Below are positions 56,081-63,943 of a stretch of DNA of 64,000 bases, one piece after another. Every line of letters starts with the position of its first letter. The first letter of the stretch is position 1. The DNA lies in contig OY970187.1 of NCBI GenBank assembly GCA_963708165.1, forward strand, positions 372,001 through 436,000, given 5' to 3'. Under the pieces are notes generated by a model, which was not told the origin of the DNA, did no database searches, and worked only from the letters and a program-made list of their open reading frames with translations. A program made the position numbers and the translations under genes. The DNA is from Rubricoccus sp963708165 (GTDB taxonomy: Bacteria > Bacteroidota > Rhodothermia > Rhodothermales > Rubricoccaceae).

Positions 56081-56461
56081 GGGGACCCTTGTGTTGTGAC
56101 CGCTGATGCAGGAATCCGCACCGTGCCGAGCACGGGCGGGCGCAGCGGGATCGCCAGAGGCTGCCTCTGGCGCGCCATGCGCGAACATCCCTCTCCGCAG
56201 GTGGCGGAGGCGACGGGCATAGACAGGGGCTTGCGTGCGGAGTTCCTGCAAGGCCTGTCCCCGTCGCGGGGGATGGGTGTCTCAACGGGCGAGCCCGCTG
56301 AGTGGTGCGGCGCTTCCGGGACGCATCCTGGAAGAAGCCGCGAACGCCCGCCCCGCTTCAGGCGCCAGAGGCGCCGTATGCGAGACGGGCGGACCGAGCC
56401 GGACGCGCGCCAGAGGCCAGACCGCTGGGGAGGCCTCTGGCGGCGCGTTCGACCCGTGGTA
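56081..56461 (-). other. rplL-rpoB spacer, no gene seen
   Basis: 381 bases with several motif copies (56153-56172 inverted pair, 56362, 56409 and 56433) and small hairpins, such as CGGGC/GCCCG at 56286-56297 and CTTCCGGG with CCTGGAAG at 56312-56334. It is the transcribed leader of rpoB; an attenuator balancing ribosomal-protein and polymerase synthesis is possible here, as in other bacteria, but I cannot demonstrate one. Confidence 0.6.
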
Positions 56462-56842
56462 TTACTTGAGCTCGACGGTCGCGCCGGCGCCCTCAAGCTT
56501 ACCCTTGATCTCGTCGGCCTCCTCCTTGGTCGCGCCCTCCTTGATCGGGGATGGTGCGCCGTCGACCAGTTCCTTGGCCTCCTTGAGACCGAGGCCAGTG
56601 ATGGTGCGGACCTCCTTGATGACGTTGATCTTCTTGTCGCCAACGGCGGTGAGGATCACGTCGAATTCGGTCTGCTCCTCGGCAGCGGCGGCACCGTCGC
56701 CACCCGCACCTGGGCCAGCCATGACGGCAGCAGCAGCAGCGGGCTCGATTCCGTACTCGTCCTTGAGGACGGTAAGCAGGTCGTTGGCCTCTTTAATGGT
56801 GAGGTTGACGAGGGATTCTGCGATCTGATTGATGTCAGCCAT
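56462..56842 (-). CDS. rplL: Ribosomal protein bL12 (L7/L12)
   Basis: 126 residues: N-terminal dimerisation helices (NQIAESLVNLTIKEANDLLT), Ala/Gly hinge (AAAAAVMAGPGAGGDGAAAA) and the C-terminal factor-binding domain FDVILTAVGDKKINVIKEVR to VDGAPSPIKEG. Complete. No motif copy inside. Follows rplJ on the minus strand. Confidence 0.98.
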   Translation of the reverse strand: MADINQIAESLVNLTIKEANDLLTVLKDEYGIEPAAAAAVMAGPGAGGDGAAAAEEQTEFDVILTAVGDKKINVIKEVRTITGLGLKEAKELVDGAPSPIKEGATKEEADEIKGKLEGAGATVELK

Positions 56843-56947
56843 TTCTTTGGGGTGTTCCAGCGGCGGTCTGTGCCCGGCCGTGTGTCGGCTGGTGAGCTAC
56901 GCCGCGTATTAAGGTGGAAGGTGATGCGGAGCGGGGTGCTCCTGGGC

Positions 56948-56964
56948 CGGAGGCAAAGCCTCCG
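56948..56964 (-). promoter_or_regulatory. Small hairpin in the rplJ-rplL spacer
   Basis: CGGAGGC AAA GCCTCCG, a 7-bp perfect stem in the 175-base spacer. It could tune rplL expression relative to rplJ; evidence is the inverted repeat alone. Confidence 0.35.
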
Positions 56965-57000
56965 TCTTTCGGGGTCACGCCAGAGGCAGCTCGGAAGCGA

Positions 57001-57018
57001 GCCTCTGGCGCCAGAGGC
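57001..57018. repeat. 18-bp palindrome of the GCCTCTGGCG motif
   Basis: Perfect GCCTCTGGCGCCAGAGGC touching the rplJ stop codon (minus strand). Confidence 0.9.
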
Positions 57019-57548
57019 TAGGCCTCTTCTTTCTCGGAGATCTGCTGGATGACGCTCGCGAGGCCGGAGCCCTGCGCACCGAGCGCGCTGGCGACGTTCG
57101 TGATGGGCGCCATGAGCAGGCCAAGGATGTCTGCGAGGAGTTCGTCCTTGCTCTTCAGAGATGCGAGAGCGTCGAGCTGCCCCTCGGGGTAGATCGAGCC
57201 ATCGATGTAAGCACCCTTGAAGTGAGGGATCTCGAGGTCGTTGTCCTTGAGAAACTTCTTGAGCACCTTCGCGGGCGACGCGGGGTCGTTCGTGAAGGCA
57301 ACGGCGGTTGGGCCGTCGAGTTGGTCGAGAAGATCGCCAAAGCCTCCGTGGCTCTCCATCGCACGCCGAAGGAGCGTGTTCTTGAGGACGCGGAACTGGA
57401 CGTCGGCCTTGCGGAAAGACCGACGAAGCTCGTTCGTCTGATCGACCGTGAGGCCTTTATAGTCGGTGAGGTAAACAGTGCTGGCTTCGCTAAGCGTCGC
57501 CTCGATCTCTTGGATCGCCTCTGCCTTCTGGTCGCGTGTGAGCGGCAT
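57018..57548 (-). CDS. rplJ: Ribosomal protein uL10
   Basis: 176 residues: LTRDQKAEAIQEIEATLSEA, VYLTDYKGLTVDQTNELRRS, FRVLKNTLLRRAME and FTNDPASPAKVLKKFLKDN, then the C-terminal helix that binds bL12. Stalk base of the 50S subunit. Separated from rplA by 18 bases. No motif copy inside. Confidence 0.98.
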   Translation of the reverse strand: MPLTRDQKAEAIQEIEATLSEASTVYLTDYKGLTVDQTNELRRSFRKADVQFRVLKNTLLRRAMESHGGFGDLLDQLDGPTAVAFTNDPASPAKVLKKFLKDNDLEIPHFKGAYIDGSIYPEGQLDALASLKSKDELLADILGLLMAPITNVASALGAQGSGLASVIQQISEKEEA

Positions 57549-57566
57549 GGGTTGGGGTGGCTAGGG

Positions 57567-58289
57567 TTAGCGGGCGGCGGAAGCGCCGACGGAGCGGTCG
57601 ACCGGAACGGCGGGGCCCATCGTCGTGGACAGTGTTACGCTCTTCATGTACGCGCCCTTTGCAGCGGCGGGACGAAGGCGAACGATTTCCTTGATGAAGG
57701 CGAGCGCGTTCTCGCGGATCTGCTCGGTCGTAAAGGACGACTTGCCGATGGACGTGTGAATGATCCCAGTCTTGTCGACGCGGAAGTCGATCTGACCTGC
57801 CTTTACAGCCTTGACCGCAGCTGCAACGTCGGTCGTGACCGTGCCGGACTTAGGGTTCGGCATCAAGCCGCGGGGACCGAGAACACGACCGAGGCGGCCG
57901 ATCTTCGGCATCACGTCCGGCGTGGCGATCATCACGTCGAAATCCGTAAAGCCGTCATTCTGGATCTTGTCCACGAAATCGTCCAGACCGACGAGGTCGG
58001 CTCCGGCGTCGCGGGCGTCGCCTTGCTGTCCTTCGTTGGTCAGAACCAAAACGCGAACGTCCTTGCCTGTTCCGTGAGGGAGCGCGACCGAACCGCGGAC
58101 CATCTGGTCAGCGTGGCGGGGGTCGACGCCGAGACGAATATCGATATCGACGGACTCGTCGAATTTGGCGCGGGCGGTCTTCTTGATGAGATCCGCCGCC
58201 GTGTCCAGCGCCAGGTCACCCTCTGCCTCCTCGACCGCCGTAGCGATGAGCTTGGCAGCTTCGGTGTAGCGCTTGCCTTTCTTGGCCAT
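57567..58289 (-). CDS. rplA: Ribosomal protein uL1
   Basis: 240 residues: KKGKRYTEAAKLIATAVEEA, VDIDIRLGVDPRHADQMVRG, VALPHGTGK, DVMPKIGRLGRVLGPRGLMP, NPKSGTVTTDV and KGAYMKSVTLSTTMGP. Binds 23S rRNA and may repress its own operon by binding mRNA in other bacteria. No motif inside the gene; copies lie in both flanking spacers. Confidence 0.98.
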   Translation of the reverse strand: MAKKGKRYTEAAKLIATAVEEAEGDLALDTAADLIKKTARAKFDESVDIDIRLGVDPRHADQMVRGSVALPHGTGKDVRVLVLTNEGQQGDARDAGADLVGLDDFVDKIQNDGFTDFDVMIATPDVMPKIGRLGRVLGPRGLMPNPKSGTVTTDVAAAVKAVKAGQIDFRVDKTGIIHTSIGKSSFTTEQIRENALAFIKEIVRLRPAAAKGAYMKSVTLSTTMGPAVPVDRSVGASAAR

Positions 58290-58403
58290 GTGCGTGTGTG
58301 TTGTGCGGTGCGTGCGTCGGGCCTCTGGCGTGTGCCAGCGTGCCTAGACTCCCGCGAGTGGAGGCGCAAACGTGCGCCAGAGTCTCCGGGCGAGAGGCGA
58401 GGT

Positions 58404-58421
58404 GCCTCTGGCGCCAGAGGC
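58404..58421. repeat. 18-bp palindrome of the GCCTCTGGCG motif
   Basis: Perfect GCCTCTGGCGCCAGAGGC four bases after the rplK stop (minus strand), inside the rplK-rplA spacer. Confidence 0.9.
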
Positions 58422-58425
58422 AGAC

Positions 58426-58864
58426 TTAGGCCTCGGGAGCGCCCGAGACGGTGAGGCCCATCGAGCGCGCCGTGCCAGCAATCATGCGGGCGGCGTTGTC
58501 GAGGTCGGTCGCGTTGAGGTCTTCGAGCTTCTGCTCGGCGATGTCGCGGCAGTCCTGCCACGTCACCTTGCCAACCTTCTCGCGGAGCGGGTCGCCGGCG
58601 CCCTTCTCGATCTTCGCAGCCTTCTTCAGAGAGCACCGCAGCAGGCGGGCTCTTGGTGATGAAGGTGAAGCTCTTGTCACCGAAGACCGTGATCACAACG
58701 GGGATCACGAGGCCCATTTTGTCCTGCGTCTTGGCGTTGAACGCTTTGCAGAACTCCATGATGTTGACGCCCTTCTGGCCGAGCGCGGGGCCGATCGGCG
58801 GGGCAGGTGATGCCTGCCCGGCCTTGATCTGCAGCTTGATGTAGCCGTCGATCTTTTTTGCCAT
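58426..58864 (-). CDS. rplK: Ribosomal protein uL11 (one frame break)
   Basis: 145 residues after correction. KKIDGYIKLQIKAGQASPAP, PIGPALGQKGVNIMEFCKAF and FTFITKSPPAAVL lie in one frame; LKKAAKIEKGAGDPLREKVG and the C-terminal RNA-binding end GTARSMGLTVSG lie in another. Removing one T (58630 region) restores the usual PPAAVLLKKAA. Essential gene, so most likely a base-call error. Confidence 0.96.
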
Positions 58865-58954
58865 CGTGTTGGTGTGCGGTGCAAACGCCCGGCTGAGGGG
58901 CTCCCGCGCTGGTGTGTCCCGCGATCGTTTCGCAGGACAGAGAAACTACCGAGA

Positions 58955-58981
58955 CGCCAGAGGCAAACCGGGCCTCTGGCG
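58955..58981. repeat. Inverted motif pair in the nusG-rplK spacer
   Basis: CGCCAGAGGC (58955-58964), 7-base loop, GCCTCTGGCG (58972-58981). A 10-bp stem inside the 200-base spacer; no T tract is visible, so it is probably not a terminator of the operon. Confidence 0.85.
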
Positions 58982-59064
58982 ACGTTTCGCGCCGTGTTCA
59001 CCCCTCCAGCTCTGGCAGGGGGAGCGCGCGTGAAGCACTGCGGCGCCAGAGGCTACGCGGCTGC

Positions 59065-59607
59065 CTAACCTTCGTGCTCCACCTGGAGGTAGTCCATCTC
59101 CAGAGGCGTCTTGCGGCCGAAGATGCTAACCATCACACGGACCTTCATTTTGTCCGGGTACACCTCCTCGACAAAGCCGGTGAAGGTGTTGAAGGGTCCG
59201 TCCACGACCTTGACGGCGTCACCTTCTTTGAAGGGGATTTCGAGTTGCTCGCCCTTATCCTCCTCCATCATTCCGAGGATACGGTTGACCTCGTGCGGGG
59301 GAAGCGGCGTGGCCTCTCCGTCGACACCGAGGAATCCGATCGTGCTCGGAGCGCCCGAGATGATCTCCTTGATGTATGGGTCGATCAGCGCCTGAATCAG
59401 GATGTAGCCGGGGAACGACGTTTTCTCGCGCGTACGCTTTTTGCCGCCGCGCATCTCGAAAACCGTGTCGGTCGGGATGACGATGTCGCTGATCTTCTCC
59501 TGCTGGCCAAGGCGCTCGGCCTCGCTTTCCAGGTGCTCTTTGACCTTCTTCTCGTGACCGGAGAAGGTGCGGAGCACGTACCATTTGCGGACTTGAAGGA
59601 GAGCCAT
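59065..59607 (-). CDS. nusG: Transcription elongation/termination factor NusG
   Basis: 180 residues: NGN domain (RKWYVLRTFSGHEKKVKEHL, TSFPGYILIQ, GFLGVDGEATPLPPHEV) and C-terminal KOW domain (PFKEGDAVKVVDGPFNTFTG, MKVRVMVSIFGRKTPLEMDY). Couples RNA polymerase with ribosome and Rho. Downstream of secE in the classical order. Confidence 0.98.
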   Translation of the reverse strand: MALLQVRKWYVLRTFSGHEKKVKEHLESEAERLGQQEKISDIVIPTDTVFEMRGGKKRTREKTSFPGYILIQALIDPYIKEIISGAPSTIGFLGVDGEATPLPPHEVNRILGMMEEDKGEQLEIPFKEGDAVKVVDGPFNTFTGFVEEVYPDKMKVRVMVSIFGRKTPLEMDYLQVEHEG

Positions 59608-59615
59608 AAGAGAAT

Positions 59616-59631
59616 CCTCTGGCGCCAGAGG
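59616..59631. repeat. 16-bp core of the motif palindrome
   Basis: CCTCTGGCGCCAGAGG in the 36-base secE-nusG spacer; the outer G/C pair is lost on the left side. Confidence 0.85.
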
Positions 59632-59643
59632 CGCAGGTCGGAT

Positions 59644-59844
59644 TTAGTAGATGTACGAGAGAAGCGTGCTGATCACCTGGTCCGCTCCGAAAATGAAGAG
59701 CGAGACAGCGAGCGCAGACACGAGCGTGAGCACCGTGTTGTTGATCAGCTCGCGGCGCTTGGGCCAGTTTACCTTTTTGGACTCCTTGACGACCTCCTGG
59801 ATGTAGGAGGTCGACTTGGCGGGGGCTTTGGTCTGCGTAGCCAT
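59644..59844 (-). CDS. secE: Preprotein translocase subunit SecE
   Basis: 66 residues, the short form: amphipathic SYIQEVVKESKKVNWPKRRE followed by one transmembrane helix TVLTLVSALAVSLFIFGADQ. Part of SecYEG. ATG 59844 chosen because upstream codons run into the tRNA-Trp region. First protein gene after tRNA-Trp. Confidence 0.96.
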   Translation of the reverse strand: MATQTKAPAKSTSYIQEVVKESKKVNWPKRRELINNTVLTLVSALAVSLFIFGADQVISTLLSYIY

Positions 59845-59904
59845 TCTCTCAGGGTCCCGAAAGACGGGAAGTGTGTTCGAGGTGCTGGCTTCAGGCCAGC
59901 GATG

Positions 59905-59977
59905 CACGGGTGGAGGGACTCGAACCCCCAACCTTCGGTTTTGGAGACCGACGCACTGCCAATTGTGCTACACCCGT
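59905..59977 (-). tRNA. tRNA-Trp (anticodon CCA)
   Basis: Cloverleaf on the minus strand: acceptor ACGGGTG/CACCCGT, D arm TAGCACAATTGGCA, anticodon loop CTCCAAA with CCA, T arm GGGGGTTCGAGTCCC. 73 bases, CCA end not encoded. Located between tuf and secE. Confidence 0.97.
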
Positions 59978-60028
59978 AGATGGCACCGCCAGCGGCCGGG
60001 GTCGGACGCTGGCGGGCCTGAATATACA

Positions 60029-60056
60029 GCCTCTGGCGGAGCGTCCCGCCAGAGGC
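60029..60056 (-). terminator. Inverted motif pair after tuf
   Basis: GCCTCTGGCGG (60029-60039), 6-base loop, CCGCCAGAGGC (60046-60056): 11-bp perfect stem 10 bases after the tuf stop. On the minus strand it is followed by TGTATATTC, so it may terminate tuf messages or mark processing before tRNA-Trp. Confidence 0.5.
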
Positions 60057-60065
60057 CTCGGTCGA

Positions 60066-61253
60066 TCAGTCGAGGATTTTGGAGACGACGCCGGCGCCGA
60101 CCGTCCGCCCGCCCTCGCGGATGGCGAACCGCAGCCCCTGCTCCATCGCCACCGGCTGGATCAGCTTCACCTTGAACTGCGTGTTGTCGCCCGGCATCAC
60201 CATCTCGACGCCCTCGTTGAGCTCGATGTCGCCCGTCACGTCGGTCGTGCGGAAGTAGAACTGCGGGCGGTAGCCCTTGAAGAACGGCGTGTGGCGACCG
60301 CCCTCCTCCTTGCTCAGGATGTAGACCTCGCACTCGAACTCCTTGTGCGGCGTGACCGCCCCAGGCTTGGTCAGCACCATCCCGCGCTCGACGGCTTCCT
60401 TGTCGATGCCGCGAAGCAGGATGCCCGCGTTGTCGCCGGCCTGTGCCGAGTCCAAGAGCTTCCTGAACATCTCGACACCGGTCACGGTCGAGAGCTGCTT
60501 TGCCTCGGCGATGCCCACGATCTCGACCGGCTCGCCGACCTTGATCTGGCCACGCTCGACGCGGCCGGTGACGACCGTGCCGCGGCCGGTGATGGAGAAG
60601 ACGTCCTCGACGGGCATCAGGAACGGCTGGTCGATCGCCCGCTCCGGCGTCGGGATGTAGTCGTCGACGGCGCTCATGAGCTCCTCGATCTTGCTCACCC
60701 ACTGGTCCTCGCCGTTGAGCCCGCCGAGGGCGGAGCCCTGCACGACCGGCAGGTCGTCGCCGGGGAACTCGTAGCTGGAGAGCAGCTCGCGGACTTCCAT
60801 CTCGACAAGCTCCAGGAGCTCCTCGTCGTCGACCAGGTCGGCCTTGTTCATGAAGACCACGATGTAGGGCACGCCCACCTGGCGCGCGAGCAGGATGTGC
60901 TCGCGCGTCTGCGGCATCGGCCCGTCGGTGGCGGCAACCACCAGGATCGCGCCGTCCATCTGAGCCGCGCCGGTGACCATGTTCTTGACGTAGTCGGCGT
61001 GCCCGGGGCAGTCGACGTGCGCGTAGTGCCGCGCCTCGGTCTCGTACTCGACGTGCGCGGTCGCGATCGTGATGCCGCGCTCGCGCTCCTCGGGGGCGTT
61101 GTCGATGTCCTCGAAGTTCATCGCCGTGCCGCCCATCTTCTCGGCGAGCACCTTCGTGATCGCCGCCGTCAGCGTCGTCTTGCCGTGGTCGACGTGGCCG
61201 ATCGTGCCCACGTTGACGTGGGGCTTCGTCCGCTGAAATTGCTCTTTAGCCAT
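60066..61253 (-). CDS. tuf: Elongation factor Tu
   Basis: 395 residues; delivers aminoacyl-tRNA to the ribosome. G1 NVGTIGHVDHGKTTL, G2 ERERGITI, G3 DCPGHADYVKNM, G4 FMNKADLVDD; domains 2 and 3 complete to GVVSKILD. The gene contains no copy of the iterated motif, in contrast to nearly all metabolic genes around it. It sits between tRNA-Thr and tRNA-Trp, the tufB position in other bacteria. Confidence 0.99.
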   Translation of the reverse strand: MAKEQFQRTKPHVNVGTIGHVDHGKTTLTAAITKVLAEKMGGTAMNFEDIDNAPEERERGITIATAHVEYETEARHYAHVDCPGHADYVKNMVTGAAQMDGAILVVAATDGPMPQTREHILLARQVGVPYIVVFMNKADLVDDEELLELVEMEVRELLSSYEFPGDDLPVVQGSALGGLNGEDQWVSKIEELMSAVDDYIPTPERAIDQPFLMPVEDVFSITGRGTVVTGRVERGQIKVGEPVEIVGIAEAKQLSTVTGVEMFRKLLDSAQAGDNAGILLRGIDKEAVERGMVLTKPGAVTPHKEFECEVYILSKEEGGRHTPFFKGYRPQFYFRTTDVTGDIELNEGVEMVMPGDNTQFKVKLIQPVAMEQGLRFAIREGGRTVGAGVVSKILD

Positions 61254-61334
61254 GGGGAGCGGCGAGCCGGGCTCGCGAGGTTGTACGTGTGGTTCAGAGT
61301 TAAACAGCGCTCGGGCCTAAGCCTCTGGCGCGTG

Positions 61335-61406
<72 letters not shown>

Positions 61407-61433
61407 GACGTGTGCCTCTGGCGGCACGACTGG

Positions 61434-61506
61434 GGCGGGAGACGGGACTCGAACCCGCGACCACAAGCTTGGAAGGCTAGTGCTCTACCAACTGAGCTAC
61501 TCCCGC
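61434..61506 (-). tRNA. tRNA-Gly (anticodon TCC)
   Basis: Acceptor GCGGGAG/CTCCCGC, D arm TAGCTCAGTTGGTAGAGCA, anticodon loop CTTCCAA with TCC, T arm GCGGGTTCGAGTCCCGT. The three bases after the discriminator (61433-61431) read CCA, so this one appears to encode its CCA end. Confidence 0.97.
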
Positions 61507-61510
61507 GCGC

Positions 61511-61537
61511 GCCTCTGGCGCAGGTCCCGCCAGAGGC
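61511..61537. repeat. Inverted motif pair between tRNA-Tyr and tRNA-Gly
   Basis: GCCTCTGGCG (61511-61520), 7-base loop, CGCCAGAGGC (61528-61537), with a further copy at 61545. A 10-bp hairpin within the tRNA transcript, possibly a processing signal or just a motif cluster. Confidence 0.85.
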
Positions 61538-61568
61538 AAGATCCCGCCAGAGGCGAAGCGCGTACATG

Positions 61569-61650
61569 TGGGCAGGGCTGGATTCGAACCAGCGTACTCG
61601 GAGAGACTTGATTTACAGTCAAGCGCCTTTAACCGCTCGGCCACCTACCC
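61569..61650 (-). tRNA. tRNA-Tyr (anticodon GTA)
   Basis: Acceptor GGGTAGG/CCTGCCC with one G-U pair, anticodon stem-loop CTTGA-CTGTAAA-TCAAG with GTA, long variable arm (TCTCTCCGAGTAC region) typical of class II tRNA-Tyr, T arm CTGGTTCGAATCCAG. 82 bases, CCA not encoded. Confidence 0.97.
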
Positions 61651-61690
61651 AATAGAAAGAACGATCCGGCTCGCTAGAGGCGATCCGGGG

Positions 61691-61763
61691 AGCTGGCGGA
61701 GGGACTCGAACCCCCGACATGCTCATTACAAATGAGCTGCTCTACCAACTGAGCTACGCCAGC
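61691..61763 (-). tRNA. tRNA-Thr (anticodon TGT)
   Basis: Acceptor GCTGGCG/CGCCAGC, D arm TAGCTCAGTTGGTAGAGCA, anticodon stem-loop GCTCA-TTTGTAA-TGAGC with TGT, T arm GGGGGTTCGAGTCCC. 73 bases. First tRNA of the cluster in transcription order. Confidence 0.97.
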
Positions 61764-61809
61764 AGCGTGTCCAACGGAGCGCGAAAGTACGGAGCCGCCA
61801 GATCACGAG

Positions 61810-62487
61810 TCAACGGCCCGCGCCTCCGCCCGGGGCCTCTGGCGGTGTCTTCGCGGTTTCTTGGGCCGCTTGGCGTCGGATCTGCCTCTCGCGGAACCAC
61901 CGGACCGACGCGGCGAGCACAACTGTGACAACGATTGTCGTGATGATCTTGCCGTAGGTGCCCAGCGCACTCAGCACGATCTCCCAGCGTGTCCCGACCC
62001 AGGCGCCAGCGGCCACAAGTACGCCGCACCAGAGAAGCGCGCTCAGCGTCGACCAGACAGCCGTTTTGATGACTGGCAAGCGCGAGGCTCCCGCCAGAAG
62101 AGAGATCACAGATCGTCCTCCTGCCAGAAACCGGTTCATCGCCACCACGCCCATCCCCCACCGCTTCAGCCACCGCTCCGCACCCGCCAGAGGCGCGCGC
62201 GGGATCCAGCGTAGCCGTGTGGGATCAGCGATGGCGTCGTCCATCTTATAGCCGACGGCGTAGAGCGTCATAAAGCCCAGCGAGCCGCCGAGCGTCGCCA
62301 CAGCGACCGTCGGCACGAACGCGATGGTGCCGATGCCGACAAGCCAGCCGCAGAGCACGATGAGGGTATCGCCCCAGATGGGCGGCACGATGTTCTCCAG
62401 ATAGGAGACGGCGAACAAAACGCTGTAGATGCCTAGCGGCGAGAGCGCCGCCAGCCAATCTGCGAGCGCCTGGACGGATTCCATCAT
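61810..62487 (-). CDS. DedA-family membrane protein
   Basis: 225 residues of the DedA/VTT family of lipid-scramblase-related membrane proteins. YSVLFAVSYLENIVPPIWGD and TLIVLCGWLVGIGTIAFVP at the N-terminus, the conserved VVAMNRFLAGGRSVISLLAG with its Arg, and C-terminal helices (IITTIVVTVVLAASVRWF). ATG overlaps the ispF stop (ATGA). The family is associated with undecaprenyl-phosphate or phospholipid flipping; the exact substrate is unknown here. Confidence 0.92.
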   Translation of the reverse strand: MMESVQALADWLAALSPLGIYSVLFAVSYLENIVPPIWGDTLIVLCGWLVGIGTIAFVPTVAVATLGGSLGFMTLYAVGYKMDDAIADPTRLRWIPRAPLAGAERWLKRWGMGVVAMNRFLAGGRSVISLLAGASRLPVIKTAVWSTLSALLWCGVLVAAGAWVGTRWEIVLSALGTYGKIITTIVVTVVLAASVRWFRERQIRRQAAQETAKTPPEAPGGGAGR

Positions 62488-63044
62488 GCGCCTCTGGCGG
62501 GAACAGCGGTGGTTCCGGGTTCCGGGCTCCGGGCTCCGGGTTTCGCTTCGCCGACGCCAGAGGCCTCTGGCGACACGGGGAGCAACAGCGCGACGGCGTG
62601 GGCCGCCGCGCCCTCGGCACGGCCTTCCCAGCCCATCCCCTCCCCTGTCGTGGCTTTGACCGAGACGCAGCCCACGTCTACGCCCATCGCGCCGGCCAGG
62701 CGGGTGCGCATGGCGTCGATGTGCGGGCGCAGCTTGGGCGCTTGCAGCACAACCGTTGAATCCACGTTGCCGACACTCCAGCCTCTGGCGCCGATGCGGC
62801 GCACGATCTCGCGCAAGAGGCCGATGCTGTCCGCGTCTTTCCACTCGGCGTCGGTGTCGGGAAAGTGCGCGCCGATGTCGCCCATGGCAGCGGCACCCAA
62901 TAGCGCGTCCGTGATGGCGTGCGCGAGCACGTCGGCGTCGGAATGACCATCCAGGCCGACCTCGGACGGTACGTGGACGCCGCCGAGGATGAGGCGGCGG
63001 CCTGCTTTGAGGCGGTGAACGTCGTAGCCGTGGCCGATGCGCAT
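62484..63044 (-). CDS. ispF: 2-C-methyl-D-erythritol 2,4-cyclodiphosphate synthase
   Basis: 186 residues; MEP-pathway cyclase. IGHGYDVHRLKAGRRLILGG, GLDGHSDADVLAHAITDALL, GDIGAHFPDTD and VKATTGEGMGWEGRAEG are the metal- and CDP-binding motifs. The core ends near residue 157; the remaining tail (SPEASGVGEAKPGARSPEPG) is written by a motif pair and heptanucleotide repeats. It is coupled to the DedA gene by ATGA overlap. Confidence 0.97.
   Translation of the reverse strand: MRIGHGYDVHRLKAGRRLILGGVHVPSEVGLDGHSDADVLAHAITDALLGAAAMGDIGAHFPDTDAEWKDADSIGLLREIVRRIGARGWSVGNVDSTVVLQAPKLRPHIDAMRTRLAGAMGVDVGCVSVKATTGEGMGWEGRAEGAAAHAVALLLPVSPEASGVGEAKPGARSPEPGTTAVPARGA
62512..62548. repeat. Heptanucleotide repeat (GGTTCCG / GGCTCCG)
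   Basis: Units GGTTCCG, GGTTCCG, GGCTCCG, GGCTCCG, GGTTTCG inside the 3' end of ispF, encoding its non-homologous tail. Confidence 0.75.
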
Positions 63045-63050
63045 GGTTGG

Positions 63051-63088
63051 GGTACGGGGTACGGGGTACGGGGTACGGGGTACGGGAA
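63051..63088. repeat. Heptanucleotide repeat (GGGGTAC)
   Basis: About five units of GGGGTAC starting seven bases upstream of the ispF start codon, within the 165-base ispD-ispF spacer. Nothing else gene-like lies there. Confidence 0.8.
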
Positions 63089-63209
63089 GATCGCGGATTT
63101 TCGAGCCTCTGGCGCTCGGCTTGGATTCCGGGTTTCAGGCAAAGCCGCTCCCCGCTCGCCTCTGGCACCAGAGGCAAACTCAAGCCACCACGTACCTAGC
63201 ACCCAGTAC

Positions 63210-63917
63210 CTACCCGCGCTGCGCCCAGAGCGCCTCCGCCAGAAGCCAGTCCGAGGGGCGCGTGAGCTTGATGTTGCGCTCGTCGCCCTCCACCAGCGCG
63301 ACCGGCACGCCTGCGCGTTGCAGCACGCCCACCTCATCGGTCGCGGCCCAGCCGTCGCGCTCGGCTTGCGCGAGTGCATCGACGAGGATGTCGCGGCGCG
63401 CGCCCTGCGGCGTCTGCATCCGCCAGAGGCTGTCGCGGTCGACGGTCTCGCCGAACTGGCCTCTGGCGCCGCGACGGAGCGTGTCAGCGACCGGGACGGC
63501 GAGGGCGGCAGCGCCAGAGGCGTGGGCTTGTGCAAGTACGGCTTCGATGCGGTCTATCGTCACAAACGGCCGCACCGCGTCGTGTACGAGCACAAGGCCG
63601 ACGCTCTCGGGTACTGCTGTGACGCCTCTGGCGACCGAGGCCTGCCGCGTCGCGCCGCCCGCGACGACGCCCTGGAGCACGCCCGCCAGAGGCGGGTCGC
63701 CTTCCAGCCTCTTGCGCACCGCGTCGACCTCCGATTCCGCGACGACGACGACGATGCCCGTCACCCCGCGCGCCGAGGCGAGCGCGCGGAGCGTTTGCAC
63801 CAGAACAGGCGCGCCGCCGAGCGCGCGAAACTGTTTGGCCGGGTCGCCTCCGCGGCCCCCCATCCGCGAGCCAATACCGGCGGCAGGCACGACGACCCAG
63901 GCGTGACGAGTGCTCAT
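63210..63917 (-). CDS. ispD: 2-C-methyl-D-erythritol 4-phosphate cytidylyltransferase
   Basis: 235 residues; MEP-pathway step three. VVPAAGIGSRMGGRGGDPAK (CTP-binding Gly loop), QFRALGGAPVLVQTLRAL, GGATRQASVARG, VLVHDAVRPFV, WRMQTPQGAR and DERNIKLTRPSDWLLAE. Complete. Together with ispF it covers two of the MEP steps; ispE is not in the window. Confidence 0.97.
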   Translation of the reverse strand: MSTRHAWVVVPAAGIGSRMGGRGGDPAKQFRALGGAPVLVQTLRALASARGVTGIVVVVAESEVDAVRKRLEGDPPLAGVLQGVVAGGATRQASVARGVTAVPESVGLVLVHDAVRPFVTIDRIEAVLAQAHASGAAALAVPVADTLRRGARGQFGETVDRDSLWRMQTPQGARRDILVDALAQAERDGWAATDEVGVLQRAGVPVALVEGDERNIKLTRPSDWLLAEALWAQRG

Positions 63918-63943
63918 GTGCAGGGGCGCTTCGCGCCAGAGGC

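Noticed and set aside
55140..58640. Programmed +1 frameshifting as a shared mechanism for rpoB, rplK, alr, hisH and sbcC
   Set aside because: The switch points share no common sequence, slow codon or stop context; independent base-call insertions are simpler.
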